Origin: a virus
Virus record (IMG/VR): IMGVR_UViG_3300042476_000164
Coordinates: 1-37,397 of that record
Direction: 5' to 3' (one strand)
Length of the DNA stretch: 37,397 nucleotides
A program made the translations under genes and the position numbers. The notes under the pieces are model-generated. The model worked only from the letters and a program-made list of their open reading frames with translations, was not told the DNA's origin and did no database searches. Shown in pieces: positions 1 through 5,732 of this stretch. Position 1 is the first letter of the stretch. Every line of letters begins with the position of its first letter.

Positions 1-220
1 TGAATGAGTTTACAAAGGTTGTCTATTATCTTTGTCCCACTATTGACAACTTAAAATTAAAACAAGATGGAAGATTTGACGTTAAACAATGATTATGACG
101 CACCGATCCGGTACAACTCAGTTACTGACGGATTGCAAAGAACCCGTAGAACCAAGTATCCCTGGGCGCAAATGAAGCTGAACCAGAACTTTTTTGAAAC
201 GGCCAGACGTGGAACTGTAC
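1..220. repeat. Terminal direct repeat, left copy
   Basis: Bases 1-220 recur at 37178-37397 with two substitutions: C47 versus A37224 and T93 versus C37270. The second is a synonymous Asp codon change in the first gene. This is what a circular or terminally redundant genome gives when the assembly runs past its own start. The mismatches point to population variants rather than a trivial self-overlap. Confidence 0.95.
27..34 (+). promoter_or_regulatory. Promoter -7 box of the early operon
   Basis: TATCTTTG fits the Bacteroidota -7 consensus TAnnTTTG and lies 32 bases before the first start codon. No clear -33 TTG lies at the usual 19-21 base distance. The nearest TTTG, visible in the right-end copy at 37176-37179, is 24 bases away. 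The extended motif TATCTTTGTCnCA recurs at 8966, which supports promoter function. It should drive the plus-strand early genes. Confidence 0.6.
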
Positions 221-339
221 CGCAATTACAGAACAAATTAGCTGCTTGCGCTCGATCTTGGGCTAAACGGCATGGTCTGGATTGGGAGTTTGCTACTCAG
301 CAAGAGCCTACCGGTGTCAGGATTTGGCGCACGAAGTAG
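67..339 (+). CDS. Small conserved phage protein (DUF7303-like)
   Basis: This 90-residue basic protein is the first gene of the early operon. The centre reads YPWAQMKLNQNFF and the end reads GVRIWRTK. The pattern, a YPW-MK-FF opening, an Arg/Lys-rich helix and a terminal VRIWR strand, resembles a small domain found in many phages next to replication or DNA-metabolism genes. I recall it as DUF7303, but the family name is from memory. The start is supported by the A-rich leader TTAAAATTAAAACAAG. Lys/Arg richness and position suggest nucleic-acid binding, which is inference. The gene recurs truncated at the right end of the window. Confidence 0.8.
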   Translation: MEDLTLNNDYDAPIRYNSVTDGLQRTRRTKYPWAQMKLNQNFFETARRGTVPQLQNKLAACARSWAKRHGLDWEFATQQEPTGVRIWRTK

Positions 340-378
340 TTAATAACAAGATTTAGATTATAAACAAAATTAAAAACT

Positions 379-681
379 ATGATAACCAGAGAACAGTATT
401 TAGAAGCATTAGACATTGTTGAAACCTATCATCAGCAATTAAAAAAAGATACTAAAACTTTAACCCCAATTCTAAAATGGGGCGAGTTTAATTCGTGTAG
501 TCGCAGGCTACAAAATGTACTTAAATGGATAGAATGGGGCGTATCTTATAAACAATCTGATTTACCTTATATTGAGTATAAAGAGGAATTTATTGAGAAT
601 ATAAAAATAGAAAAAATGAGGAAAATTCCTCATTGTGGCGTAAAGACCGTACATGAATTTATTGGATTGAGGGGATATTAA
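379..681 (+). CDS. RNA polymerase alpha-CTD-like helix-hairpin-helix protein
   Basis: This 100-residue protein has an N-terminal helical stretch followed by a C-terminal fold-like pattern. Residues 40-55 (CSRRLQNVLKWIEWGV) correspond to the 'S.R..N.L...GI' helix of the RNA polymerase alpha C-terminal domain. Residues 76-96 (KIEKMRKIPHCGVKTVHEFI) match its second helix-hairpin-helix, 'L..IPN.G.KSL.EI'. Alpha-CTD binds UP-element DNA and activators, so this could be a DNA-binding regulator of host transcription. A general HhH DNA-binding role is equally possible. The gene is clearly more AT-rich than the genes from 1650 onward, which suggests separate acquisition. A strong hairpin follows the stop codon. 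Confidence 0.7.
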   Translation: MITREQYLEALDIVETYHQQLKKDTKTLTPILKWGEFNSCSRRLQNVLKWIEWGVSYKQSDLPYIEYKEEFIENIKIEKMRKIPHCGVKTVHEFIGLRGY

Positions 682-691
682 ATCCGCACCC

Positions 692-725
692 GATCGGGGC
701 TAATCGAACCGGGTTAGCCCTGATT
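692..725 (+). terminator. RNA hairpin after the alpha-CTD-like gene
   Basis: GGGCTAA (697-703) pairs with TTAGCCC (714-720) around a 10-base loop. The stem extends outward through G.U, C-G, T-A, A-T and G.U pairs to 692/725. The wobble pairs are stable only in plus-strand RNA, which suggests it works as RNA. No U-tract follows, so it may be an atypical terminator or an mRNA-stabilising or processing element. Confidence 0.45.
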
Positions 726-759
726 TGTACCTGATCGGGGTGGGTTGCAGGTAACGGTT

Positions 760-834
760 GGGTATATATGCAGTACCCTTGTACCGAACTTAAAAATTAA
801 ATATAAACCTTAATAGGGTATTGCATATATACCT
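760..834. repeat. 19-bp inverted repeat around an AT-rich spacer
   Basis: Arms 760-778 and 816-834 are inverted copies matching at 17 of 19 positions, with the common core GGTATATATGCA. They enclose 37 bases that are very A/T-rich (779-815). The layout fits a replication-origin unwinding site, a pair of operator sites or a large RNA cruciform. No U-tract follows. The function is unknown. Confidence 0.75.
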
Positions 835-835
835 T

Positions 836-1139
836 GTTAGCAAATCGTTAATATTATGATTGATTTTAAAAAGTATCACGAAGAAAACCCTCACATTTGG
901 GAAAGCTTTAAAAAGTATTCTCTAATCGCAAAAAACAAAAGAGGGTTTCAAAACTACTCGGCTAATGGGATATTTGAAATTATTAGATGGCATACTGATA
1001 TAGCTTCAAGGGATGAATATAAAGTAAATAATAATTTTAGACCCGATTATGCAAGAAAAATGATGGAAGAGTTTCCTGAATTTGAGGGGTTTTTTAGAAT
1101 CAGGGAATTGAAAGCTGATAGAATTTAATGTTTGCTAAC
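836..1139. repeat. 9-bp inverted repeats bracketing one gene
   Basis: GTTAGCAAA at 836-844 and its reverse complement TTTGCTAAC at 1131-1139 flank the single gene 856-1128. One lies 11 bases before its start and the other 2 bases after its stop. Beyond the 9-mers both sides carry a nearby TTAA. This could mark a small cassette boundary or a pair of operators. It may also be partly coincidental. Confidence 0.5.
856..1128 (+). CDS. Conserved small phage protein, function unknown
   Basis: This is a 90-residue protein beginning MIDFKKYHEENPHIWESF. It contains the central RWHTDIASRD-EYKVNNNF segment and ends with a FFRIRE motif. I recognise this type from many phages ('KYHEENPHIY..F', 'R.e......d..ki.N.y...YAR......P.....F..R'), but no function is established to my knowledge. 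The gene is AT-rich compared with downstream genes. It stands alone between inverted repeats and non-coding stretches, so it may be an independently acquired module. Charged helices and the family's usual context among replication genes would suit a DNA-associated role, which is inference. Confidence 0.85.
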   Translation: MIDFKKYHEENPHIWESFKKYSLIAKNKRGFQNYSANGIFEIIRWHTDIASRDEYKVNNNFRPDYARKMMEEFPEFEGFFRIRELKADRI

Positions 1140-1233
1140 GTATTATTACCGCTACCCTATAGCGCATTATTAAGATTCTACCGTTGTAAATCAGTCAGTT
1201 ACGATTATTACCTAAAACCCGTAACGGTTTCGC

Positions 1234-1265
1234 TTGGTATGGATGTGTTGTAGTATATATATTTG
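1234..1265 (+). promoter_or_regulatory. Bacteroidota-type promoter (TTG-N21-TATATTTG)
   Basis: TTG at 1234-1236 is followed after 21 bases by TATATTTG at 1258-1265. This matches the -33/-7 layout of Bacteroidota primary-sigma promoters. The predicted transcript starts near 1270 and has a short A/C-rich leader (AATAACAAACAACAACA) before the start codon at 1290. It should drive the gene run from 1290 to about 3770 and beyond. Bases 1140-1233 otherwise hold no gene I can see. Confidence 0.65.
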
Positions 1266-1289
1266 CAAGGTCAATAACAAACAACAACA

Positions 1290-1442
1290 ATGGAAAAAGG
1301 TCAAATTATAACAGGTATTACAGGTGACAAAAAAGACGTAACTGGCGAAATCATTGCTATTGATAACCAAAAGCAACGTGTTCAAGTTAAATGGCCTAAA
1401 GGTTATATGAAAACATGGGTCAAAATATCATCAGTAAGATAA
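1290..1442 (+). CDS. 50-aa SH3/KOW-like small protein
   Basis: The protein is 50 residues, MEKGQIITGITGDK through VKISSVR. Alternating hydrophobic residues with Gly turns (GQIITG, GEIIAID, RVQVKW, TWVKISSV) look like a small SH3-type or KOW-like beta-barrel such as those that bind nucleic acids or ribosomal partners. The start is well supported by the promoter at 1234-1265 and the ACAACAACA leader, a form repeated before the next gene. It is the first gene after this promoter and is likely highly translated. No specific function is known, and assignment to a fold rests on pattern only. Confidence 0.7.
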   Translation: MEKGQIITGITGDKKDVTGEIIAIDNQKQRVQVKWPKGYMKTWVKISSVR

Positions 1443-1465
1443 TAAACATAACAACAACAACCCAC

Positions 1466-1654
1466 ATGAAAAACAACTACACAGTTACCTACACTCGCGC
1501 CATAGGCGGACAATGTACAATCATTGTTACTGCAATGAACGAAAAAGAGGCGTTAAGTCACGCTAAATTTAACAGATTTACCGGCAGGGATTTCAAAGTT
1601 CTTGGAATCACTACTGATGCTGCTAACGCTTACAATCAATCTCAAGCAATATGA
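1466..1654 (+). CDS. Small hypothetical protein
   Basis: I start this 62-residue protein at 1466 (MKNNYTVTYTRAIGG), not at the in-frame ATG 51 bases upstream. That upstream stretch overlaps the preceding gene, while 1466 follows an ACAACAACAACCCAC leader like the previous gene's. The sequence is a beta-hairpin (NYTVTYTRAIGGQCTIIVTA) followed by a helix (NEKEALSHAKFN) and a strand (FKVLGI). This small alpha/beta pattern is common in Bacteroidota and their phages, without a known role. Its stop overlaps the next start (ATGA). Confidence 0.65.
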   Translation: MKNNYTVTYTRAIGGQCTIIVTAMNEKEALSHAKFNRFTGRDFKVLGITTDAANAYNQSQAI

Positions 1655-1941
1655 AACGCAACCTAACCCCAGACGAAGCAGACCGATTAGTTCGGTTACT
1701 GCGCGATGAGTTTGACAATTGCCCGCCACGTGATGCGATAGCACAGTGGCAATCGGACACAATCGATTTGACCCGATCGATGTTTAGCCTGACAGGATTG
1801 GAATGCTTCCTTGAATGTGCCAACCAGATGCAGGTCGATTATGAACTGGATTTTCCGAGCGAGAGCGAAGATGATCTGAACTGGCAGGAGAATGCCTCAC
1901 CGGATGAATTGAACAGACAGATAAACCCAAATAGATTATGA
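1651..1941 (+). CDS. Acidic hypothetical protein
   Basis: This 96-residue protein is strongly acidic in its second half (FPSESEDDLNW) and helical in its first (TPDEADRLVRLLRDEF). The start overlaps the upstream stop and the stop overlaps the downstream start by ATGA, so it is translated as part of a coupled chain. I do not recognise the family. The acidity could suit a DNA-mimic or inhibitor, but nothing in the sequence proves it. Two long open frames on the other strand here are shadows. Confidence 0.7.
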   Translation: MKRNLTPDEADRLVRLLRDEFDNCPPRDAIAQWQSDTIDLTRSMFSLTGLECFLECANQMQVDYELDFPSESEDDLNWQENASPDELNRQINPNRL

Positions 1942-2147
1942 ACATCATTAAGCAATTAAAGTTCGGCGACATCAGCCGAATCGCAGTGGAAATGAAAGTA
2001 TCGGCCGGATATGTGCAGACGGCACTGAGGGGTGGATGCGAATCAGATAAGTGTAAAGAGATTCGTGACTATGCGAAGTTCATTGTATTACAGTATGAGG
2101 AACGTGCAGTTTACCTGAAGAGTTACTGTAAATCCTTACGCTCATGA
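1938..2147 (+). CDS. Small helix-turn-helix protein
   Basis: This 69-residue basic protein has residues 10-33 (GDISRIAVEMKVSAGYVQTALRGG) reading as a helix-turn-helix: a first helix, a K-V-S turn and a recognition helix. The rest is a helical tail ending in KSLRS. It lies in an ATGA-coupled chain between an acidic protein and a second DNA-binding protein. It is probably an early transcriptional regulator or replication accessory factor. Sequence alone cannot separate these roles. Confidence 0.65.
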   Translation: MNIIKQLKFGDISRIAVEMKVSAGYVQTALRGGCESDKCKEIRDYAKFIVLQYEERAVYLKSYCKSLRS

Positions 2148-2416
2148 AACGATACTGGACTACCGAAGAACTCAGAATGATTCGGGACAACCTGAAGCTG
2201 AGTGACCGTAGGATAGCTGATTTGTTAGGCAGATCGGTTGTATCGGTTAAGAGATGCCGGATGCGTAATGGGTTGGTCAAGGCTCAGAAGTCAGGTCGGA
2301 TCCGTTCGCTGAGTGATGATCAGATCGAAGAGATCCGGTCAAGCCCATACAGTAGCCATCAGTTGGCGTTTGTGTACGATGTAAATCATGGAACAATATT
2401 AAACTATAAGAAATGA
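2144..2416 (+). CDS. Tandem helix-turn-helix DNA-binding protein
   Basis: The 90-residue basic protein has two DNA-binding-like segments. Residues 5-42 (WTTEELRMIRDNLKLSDRRI, then LLGRSVVSVKRCR) resemble a SANT/Myb- or sigma-4-like HTH. Residues 56-89 (LSDDQIEEIRSSP, HQLAFVYDVNHGTI) resemble an HTH of the invertase/NUMOD type. Similar small proteins act in phages as regulators or as the DNA-binding halves of homing nucleases, but no nuclease motif is present here. Coupling is ATGA on both sides. It is a candidate early-to-late transcription regulator, by inference. Confidence 0.7.
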   Translation: MKRYWTTEELRMIRDNLKLSDRRIADLLGRSVVSVKRCRMRNGLVKAQKSGRIRSLSDDQIEEIRSSPYSSHQLAFVYDVNHGTILNYKK

Positions 2417-2895
2417 CAACAACACCCCTAACACATTATAAGAAGGTTTACAATCCAGATTATATTGGATCGTGGGCTTTGATCGATGGCTCTGACAATC
2501 CAGAGTTAACCGTAACGATTGACCGTATTACGAGCGAAATGATTGCGAATACTGACGGTAAGAAAGAAAGCTGCGTAGTAGCGCACCTGAAAGGTCAGAA
2601 GCCTATGGTATTAAACGCTACTAACCTGAAGAGTATCACCAAAGTACTTGGTACGCCTTTCATCGAGCAATGGGCAGGCCGTCAGATCACATTGTACGTG
2701 AAAAAAGTCAAAGCGTTTGGTGACGTAGTAGATGCGCTTCGAGTGCGCGAAACGATCAGCAAGGAATCGCTCACCCCGACTCATCCGAAATGGAACGATG
2801 CGAAGGCAGCCATCGCAGCCGGCACGGTAACCATTGAACAGATTCAAAAGAAATACGTAGTTTCACCACAACACCTCATTGACCTATGCAATTAG
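2413..2895 (+). CDS. Putative ssDNA-binding protein of the recombination module
   Basis: This 160-residue protein has a conserved-looking core: YNPDYIGSWAL, VVAHLKGQKPMVLNATNLK, then PFIEQWAGRQITLYVKKVKAFGDVVDALRVR. I recall this pattern from phage proteins annotated as ssDNA-binding or OB-fold, usually directly upstream of a YqaJ-type exonuclease, as here. The alternating strands in residues 30-110 agree with an OB-like barrel. The C-terminal part (HPKWNDAKAAIAAGTVTIEQI) looks like a short helical domain added after the core. Its gene overlaps the exonuclease start by 10 bases. It probably partners the exonuclease in strand annealing or end protection. The recombination role is inference from context. 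Confidence 0.6.
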   Translation: MTTTPLTHYKKVYNPDYIGSWALIDGSDNPELTVTIDRITSEMIANTDGKKESCVVAHLKGQKPMVLNATNLKSITKVLGTPFIEQWAGRQITLYVKKVKAFGDVVDALRVRETISKESLTPTHPKWNDAKAAIAAGTVTIEQIQKKYVVSPQHLIDLCN

Positions 2896-3557
2896 AATTT
2901 AAGATTCGCGCATCAGCCGCGAGCCAGATTATGACCAACGCCCGAAGCGGATCTGGACTAAGCGAAACGGCTAAGACCTACTGCCAGACGTGGCTTAAGG
3001 AGAAAATCTACAACCGTCCGAAGACGATCACATCTAAGTATTTCGATAAGGGTAACGCGATGGAATCTGATGCGATTGAGTTTGCCGCAATGCAGTTAGG
3101 ATGGGGACTGGTGTATAAGAACGAAACGACCTACAACGATGCTGACCTAATTGGAAAGCCTGACCTGGTGCTGCCTACGGTTGTACCGGATATTAAATGC
3201 TCTTGGGATTGTTTCAGCTTTCCCTTGCTTGAAACCGAACTACCGAATCAATACTACTGGCAGCTTCAGACCTACATGGCACTGACCGGAATCAGTAAGG
3301 GAATGATCGTGTACTGTTTGATGGATGCACCCGATCACCTGATCGAACGTGAGGCGTATAGTATTGCTCGCGGAATGGGTGAATCGGAGGTTGAGATGGA
3401 TGTATATGATAAGGTTAAGGCGCGGATGAAGTATAGCGATCTACCGGTAGGATTACGACTGAAGACGTTCGAGGTTGAGCGTGACGATGCAGCTATTGCT
3501 CGGTTACGTGAACGGGTCGGACAGTGTCGGGAGTACATAGGAGGGTTGATGATATGA
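2886..3557 (+). CDS. YqaJ-type (lambda exonuclease-fold) recombination nuclease
   Basis: The 223-residue length is normal for phage YqaJ/lambda-Exo-like nucleases. The PD-(D/E)XK core is readable: G56-N-A-M-E60, then IGKPD with D93, then D102-I-K104 and the Q126 helix motif (YYWQLQTYMALTG). These residues bind divalent metal and cut one strand of double-stranded DNA from its ends. Paired with the adjacent putative ssDNA-binding protein it forms a two-component recombination system that can mature concatemers or repair genomes. The gene starts inside the previous gene. It is likely cytoplasmic. Confidence 0.88.
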   Translation: MQLEFKIRASAASQIMTNARSGSGLSETAKTYCQTWLKEKIYNRPKTITSKYFDKGNAMESDAIEFAAMQLGWGLVYKNETTYNDADLIGKPDLVLPTVVPDIKCSWDCFSFPLLETELPNQYYWQLQTYMALTGISKGMIVYCLMDAPDHLIEREAYSIARGMGESEVEMDVYDKVKARMKYSDLPVGLRLKTFEVERDDAAIARLRERVGQCREYIGGLMI

Positions 3558-3573
3558 GCAACGAAACCTACGG

Positions 3574-3582
3574 AAAGGAGGG
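3574..3582 (+). promoter_or_regulatory. Unusually strong Shine-Dalgarno-like site
   Basis: AAAGGAGGG ends 8 bases before the start at 3591. Most genes here lack any Shine-Dalgarno sequence, as is usual in Bacteroidota, so this purine run stands out. It decides the start codon of the next gene. It also lies inside a 14-codon open frame starting at 3554, which I do not annotate as a gene. Confidence 0.6.
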
Positions 3583-3590
3583 CGAACGGA

Positions 3591-3770
3591 ATGCCTGATA
3601 TATCCATGTGCCAAAACAATGACTGTCCACTGAGAGAGTCTTGTTACAGATTCACTGCAACGCCTGACAAGTATATGCAGAGTTACTCAGACTTTGAATT
3701 TACAATTAAGGACGGTATTACTGAATGTAATAACTATTTGCCTGTTAAACCTAAAACGAACCAGAAATGA
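3591..3770 (+). CDS. Cysteine-rich small phage protein
   Basis: This 59-residue protein starts MPDISMCQNNDCPLRESCYR. Cysteines at 7, 12, 19 and 46 could form a small metal-binding knuckle. I recognise similar short proteins ('C....CPL...CYRFTA.P..Y.QSY..F') among Bacteroidota phage recombination/replication genes, without a defined function. The start follows a clear AAAGGAGGG. The stop overlaps the next start (ATGA). It may act as a structural zinc-binding adaptor, which is inference. Confidence 0.7.
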   Translation: MPDISMCQNNDCPLRESCYRFTATPDKYMQSYSDFEFTIKDGITECNNYLPVKPKTNQK

Positions 3771-3967
3771 ATCGATCCGAATCATCAACTCGCTACGGTC
3801 GAGTCTATTTGAACCTTCGATTACTAAAAGATGTTTTAACTTTAATTCACGACCGAAATGAACCAACCGATTACAAGATTGCACCGCGCATCTGGAGAAC
3901 TATCTACCCAGATGGATCAACGCAGGAACGTATGTACAGATACTGGGATGATACAACAGTTCTATAA
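3767..3967 (+). CDS. Small hypothetical protein
   Basis: The 66-residue basic and aromatic protein is linked to the upstream gene by an ATGA overlap, which supports its start. The C-terminal half (RIWRTIYPDGSTQERMYRYW) is rich in Arg, Tyr and Trp. I do not recognise a family. Its 3' end is overlapped in another frame by the next gene's possible upstream starts, so this stretch may be read in two frames. Confidence 0.55.
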   Translation: MNRSESSTRYGRVYLNLRLLKDVLTLIHDRNEPTDYKIAPRIWRTIYPDGSTQERMYRYWDDTTVL

Positions 3968-4127
3968 GGATCACGGTATGGTAGCCTCACCGCGATCACT
4001 TGAATACGTCTGGTCGCAGTATTTCGATGCTATCGAACGCGATTACTACAACTACAATCAGTACCGATCGAACGTAAATAAGTGGCGCGATATTGCGATG
4101 CAAATGGATGTAATCGTAAACGGATGA
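3948..4127 (+). CDS. Small hypothetical protein, start uncertain
   Basis: The reading frame is open from 3858, but starting there would overlap the previous gene by 110 bases. I prefer the ATG at 3948 (MIQQFYKDHGMV), giving 59 residues and a 20-base overlap. Starts at 3912 (MDQRRNV) and 3858 remain possible. The product is Tyr/Asp-rich and probably helical (EYVWSQYFDAIERDYYNY). I do not recognise the family. The stop overlaps the PP-loop gene's start by ATGA. Confidence 0.55.
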   Translation: MIQQFYKDHGMVASPRSLEYVWSQYFDAIERDYYNYNQYRSNVNKWRDIAMQMDVIVNG

Positions 4128-4945
4128 TAATAGCATGGTGGTCTGGAGGTGTAACATCAGCGGTGGCTTGTTGGCTTTCAATTCAATTGTTTGGCGCAGA
4201 CAATGTACGCATAGTTTTTATTGATACGTACAATGAAGATGAAGATACTTACCGCTTTAAGCATGATTGTGAGTTGTGGTATGGTAAACAAATTGAATCA
4301 ATATCGAATAGTAGATATCAAAGCATTCAAGAAGTCTGGCTTAAACATAAAAGCCTGAACGTAGCACATGGTGCAATATGCTCAAGTGAACTTAAAAGAG
4401 TAGTACGAGAGAAGTTTCAAAAAGAAAATGAGTATAAGTATCAGGTATTTGGATTTGATATTGACGAGCCAAAAAGAGCTAAAGCCATGACATTGAATTC
4501 CCCGAAAGCTAACGCCATTTATCCATTATTAATGTTTGGATATTCCAAAAAGCTTTGCATTGAATTGTTAAACAATCACGGTATAGGAATACCTACCGCT
4601 TACAAATTAGGATTTAACAACAATAACTGTTTAAATACTGGATGTGTTCAAGGCGGTATAGGATACTGGCAAAAGATGCAACGCGAGTTTCCGGATAAGT
4701 TTAATAAGATGGCTGAGATGGAACATCAGTTAACAGACATTAAAGGAAAGCCAGTTACAATGTTAAAAGATCAGAAATCAGGACTTTTAGTATTTTTGAA
4801 GTCACATAAGGATTATCCGTATTACAAAGATATATCAATGATGAAAGGACGCGAGCCTAAACCATTAACAGATTGTAATGGATTTTGCGGTATCAATGAC
4901 TTAGAGCCTATACATCCCACACAATCAGAAATAAACTTCGACTAA
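4124..4945 (+). CDS. PP-loop ATP pyrophosphatase, PAPS-reductase-like
   Basis: I start this 273-residue protein at 4124 (MIIAWWSGG), where ATG overlaps the previous stop. An in-frame start 42 bases upstream would eat into the previous gene. The PP-loop SGGVTS lies at residues 7-12, followed by a Rossmann-like strand VRIVFIDT. This is the N-type ATP-PPase fold that adenylates substrates in PAPS reductases and tRNA or DNA thiolation enzymes. Cysteines C86, C169/C174 and C251/C255 could bind metal or an Fe-S cluster, as in DndC-like and PAPS-reductase-like proteins. The substrate cannot be read from sequence. The gene is AT-rich compared with both neighbours, so it is probably an acquired accessory gene for nucleic-acid or sulphur modification. 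Confidence 0.8.
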   Translation: MIIAWWSGGVTSAVACWLSIQLFGADNVRIVFIDTYNEDEDTYRFKHDCELWYGKQIESISNSRYQSIQEVWLKHKSLNVAHGAICSSELKRVVREKFQKENEYKYQVFGFDIDEPKRAKAMTLNSPKANAIYPLLMFGYSKKLCIELLNNHGIGIPTAYKLGFNNNNCLNTGCVQGGIGYWQKMQREFPDKFNKMAEMEHQLTDIKGKPVTMLKDQKSGLLVFLKSHKDYPYYKDISMMKGREPKPLTDCNGFCGINDLEPIHPTQSEINFD

Positions 4946-4948
4946 CGG

Positions 4949-5374
4949 ATGACCCTACGCGACCTCGAACAACTCAAACACAGATCGAAGTGCAGTAAGA
5001 CAACACTACCCGAATCGTATGTACCTATGACTAAATACTCAGATAAGACCGCAAACGGACTGACTACGGCCATCGTTGATTTTATCCGGTTGACCGGAGG
5101 CTATGCAGACCGGATCAATAACACCGGAATCATGCGTAACGGCAAATGGACACGGTCAGGCACTCGAAAGGGAATAGCCGATATAATGGCAGGCAAACCG
5201 ATACAGGTGGGAGATCGAACTATCAGTGCTACGGTAGCGATCGAGGTCAAGATCGGCAAGGATCGGCAGAGTGAGGATCAGAAGAAGATTCAGGCTGAGG
5301 TCGAGAAGTCGGGAGGGTTTTATATTATTGCACGGAACTGGCATCAGTTCTATTATGAATGGAGTCAGATATGA
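4949..5374 (+). CDS. VRR-NUC domain endonuclease
   Basis: This 141-residue protein carries the PD-(D/E)XK signature of VRR-NUC domains: GIAD with D78, E99-V-K101 in AIEVK, then Q107 in a helix, and a final GGFYIIA strand. VRR-NUC proteins are structure-specific nucleases, for example Holliday-junction resolvase-like enzymes of phages. The domain occupies about residues 38-128. The first 35 residues are a basic extension. It lies between a PP-loop enzyme and the replication helicase, which fits a role in resolving replication or recombination intermediates before packaging. Confidence 0.88.
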   Translation: MTLRDLEQLKHRSKCSKTTLPESYVPMTKYSDKTANGLTTAIVDFIRLTGGYADRINNTGIMRNGKWTRSGTRKGIADIMAGKPIQVGDRTISATVAIEVKIGKDRQSEDQKKIQAEVEKSGGFYIIARNWHQFYYEWSQI

Positions 5375-5436
5375 ATAACCCCTACCAGTCCCGATTGAAT
5401 TATAATTGTGGCAAGTTCGCTGTTATTAAACCGTAG
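5371..5436 (+). CDS. Possible 21-aa coupled peptide
   Basis: A 21-codon frame (MNNPYQSRLNYNCGKFAVIK plus P) starts in an ATGA overlap with the nuclease stop. That arrangement is the same as for real coupled genes in this operon. It is too short to recognise and could be chance or a remnant. I keep it because the coupling is exact. Confidence 0.25.
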   Translation: MNNPYQSRLNYNCGKFAVIKP

Positions 5437-5477
5437 AATCTAAGAACAGCACAACAACTAAACCTAATACTAACCCC

Positions 5478-5699
5478 ATGCTAAACACCAACATCACCGA
5501 TCTGTGCCAGAGGGCATCAGACGAAGAGTTATCAATGATCCGAGCGATCGCATCGCAGCATATCAAGTGGAGGAGGGATCATAGGTCTGAACTGAAGCGA
5601 TGCGAATCGAACTGCCGATGCGGTGCTACCCTGAGCGCATCGAACCCGTTACGTGATCGCGGATACATGGTCGGAATCGAATGCGATAGCTGCCGATAG
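5478..5699 (+). CDS. Small zinc-ribbon-like protein
   Basis: The 73-residue protein has a helical, basic N-terminal half (SMIRAIASQHIKWRRDHRSE) and a C-terminal metal-knuckle pattern: C42, C46-R-C48 and C69-D-S-C72. This fits a treble-clef or zinc-ribbon nucleic-acid-binding protein. An A/C-rich leader with CTAACCCC precedes the start. It lies directly before the primase-helicase and could support replication or transcription. The specific function is unknown. Confidence 0.7.
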   Translation: MLNTNITDLCQRASDEELSMIRAIASQHIKWRRDHRSELKRCESNCRCGATLSASNPLRDRGYMVGIECDSCR

Positions 5700-5732
5700 T
5701 TCACTACCTTCACACCCCCTTAACCACCCCGA

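Noticed and set aside
3554-3598. 14-codon frame overlapping exonuclease and Cys-rich gene
   Set aside because: Too short, and it spans the Shine-Dalgarno site of the next gene; probably not a gene.
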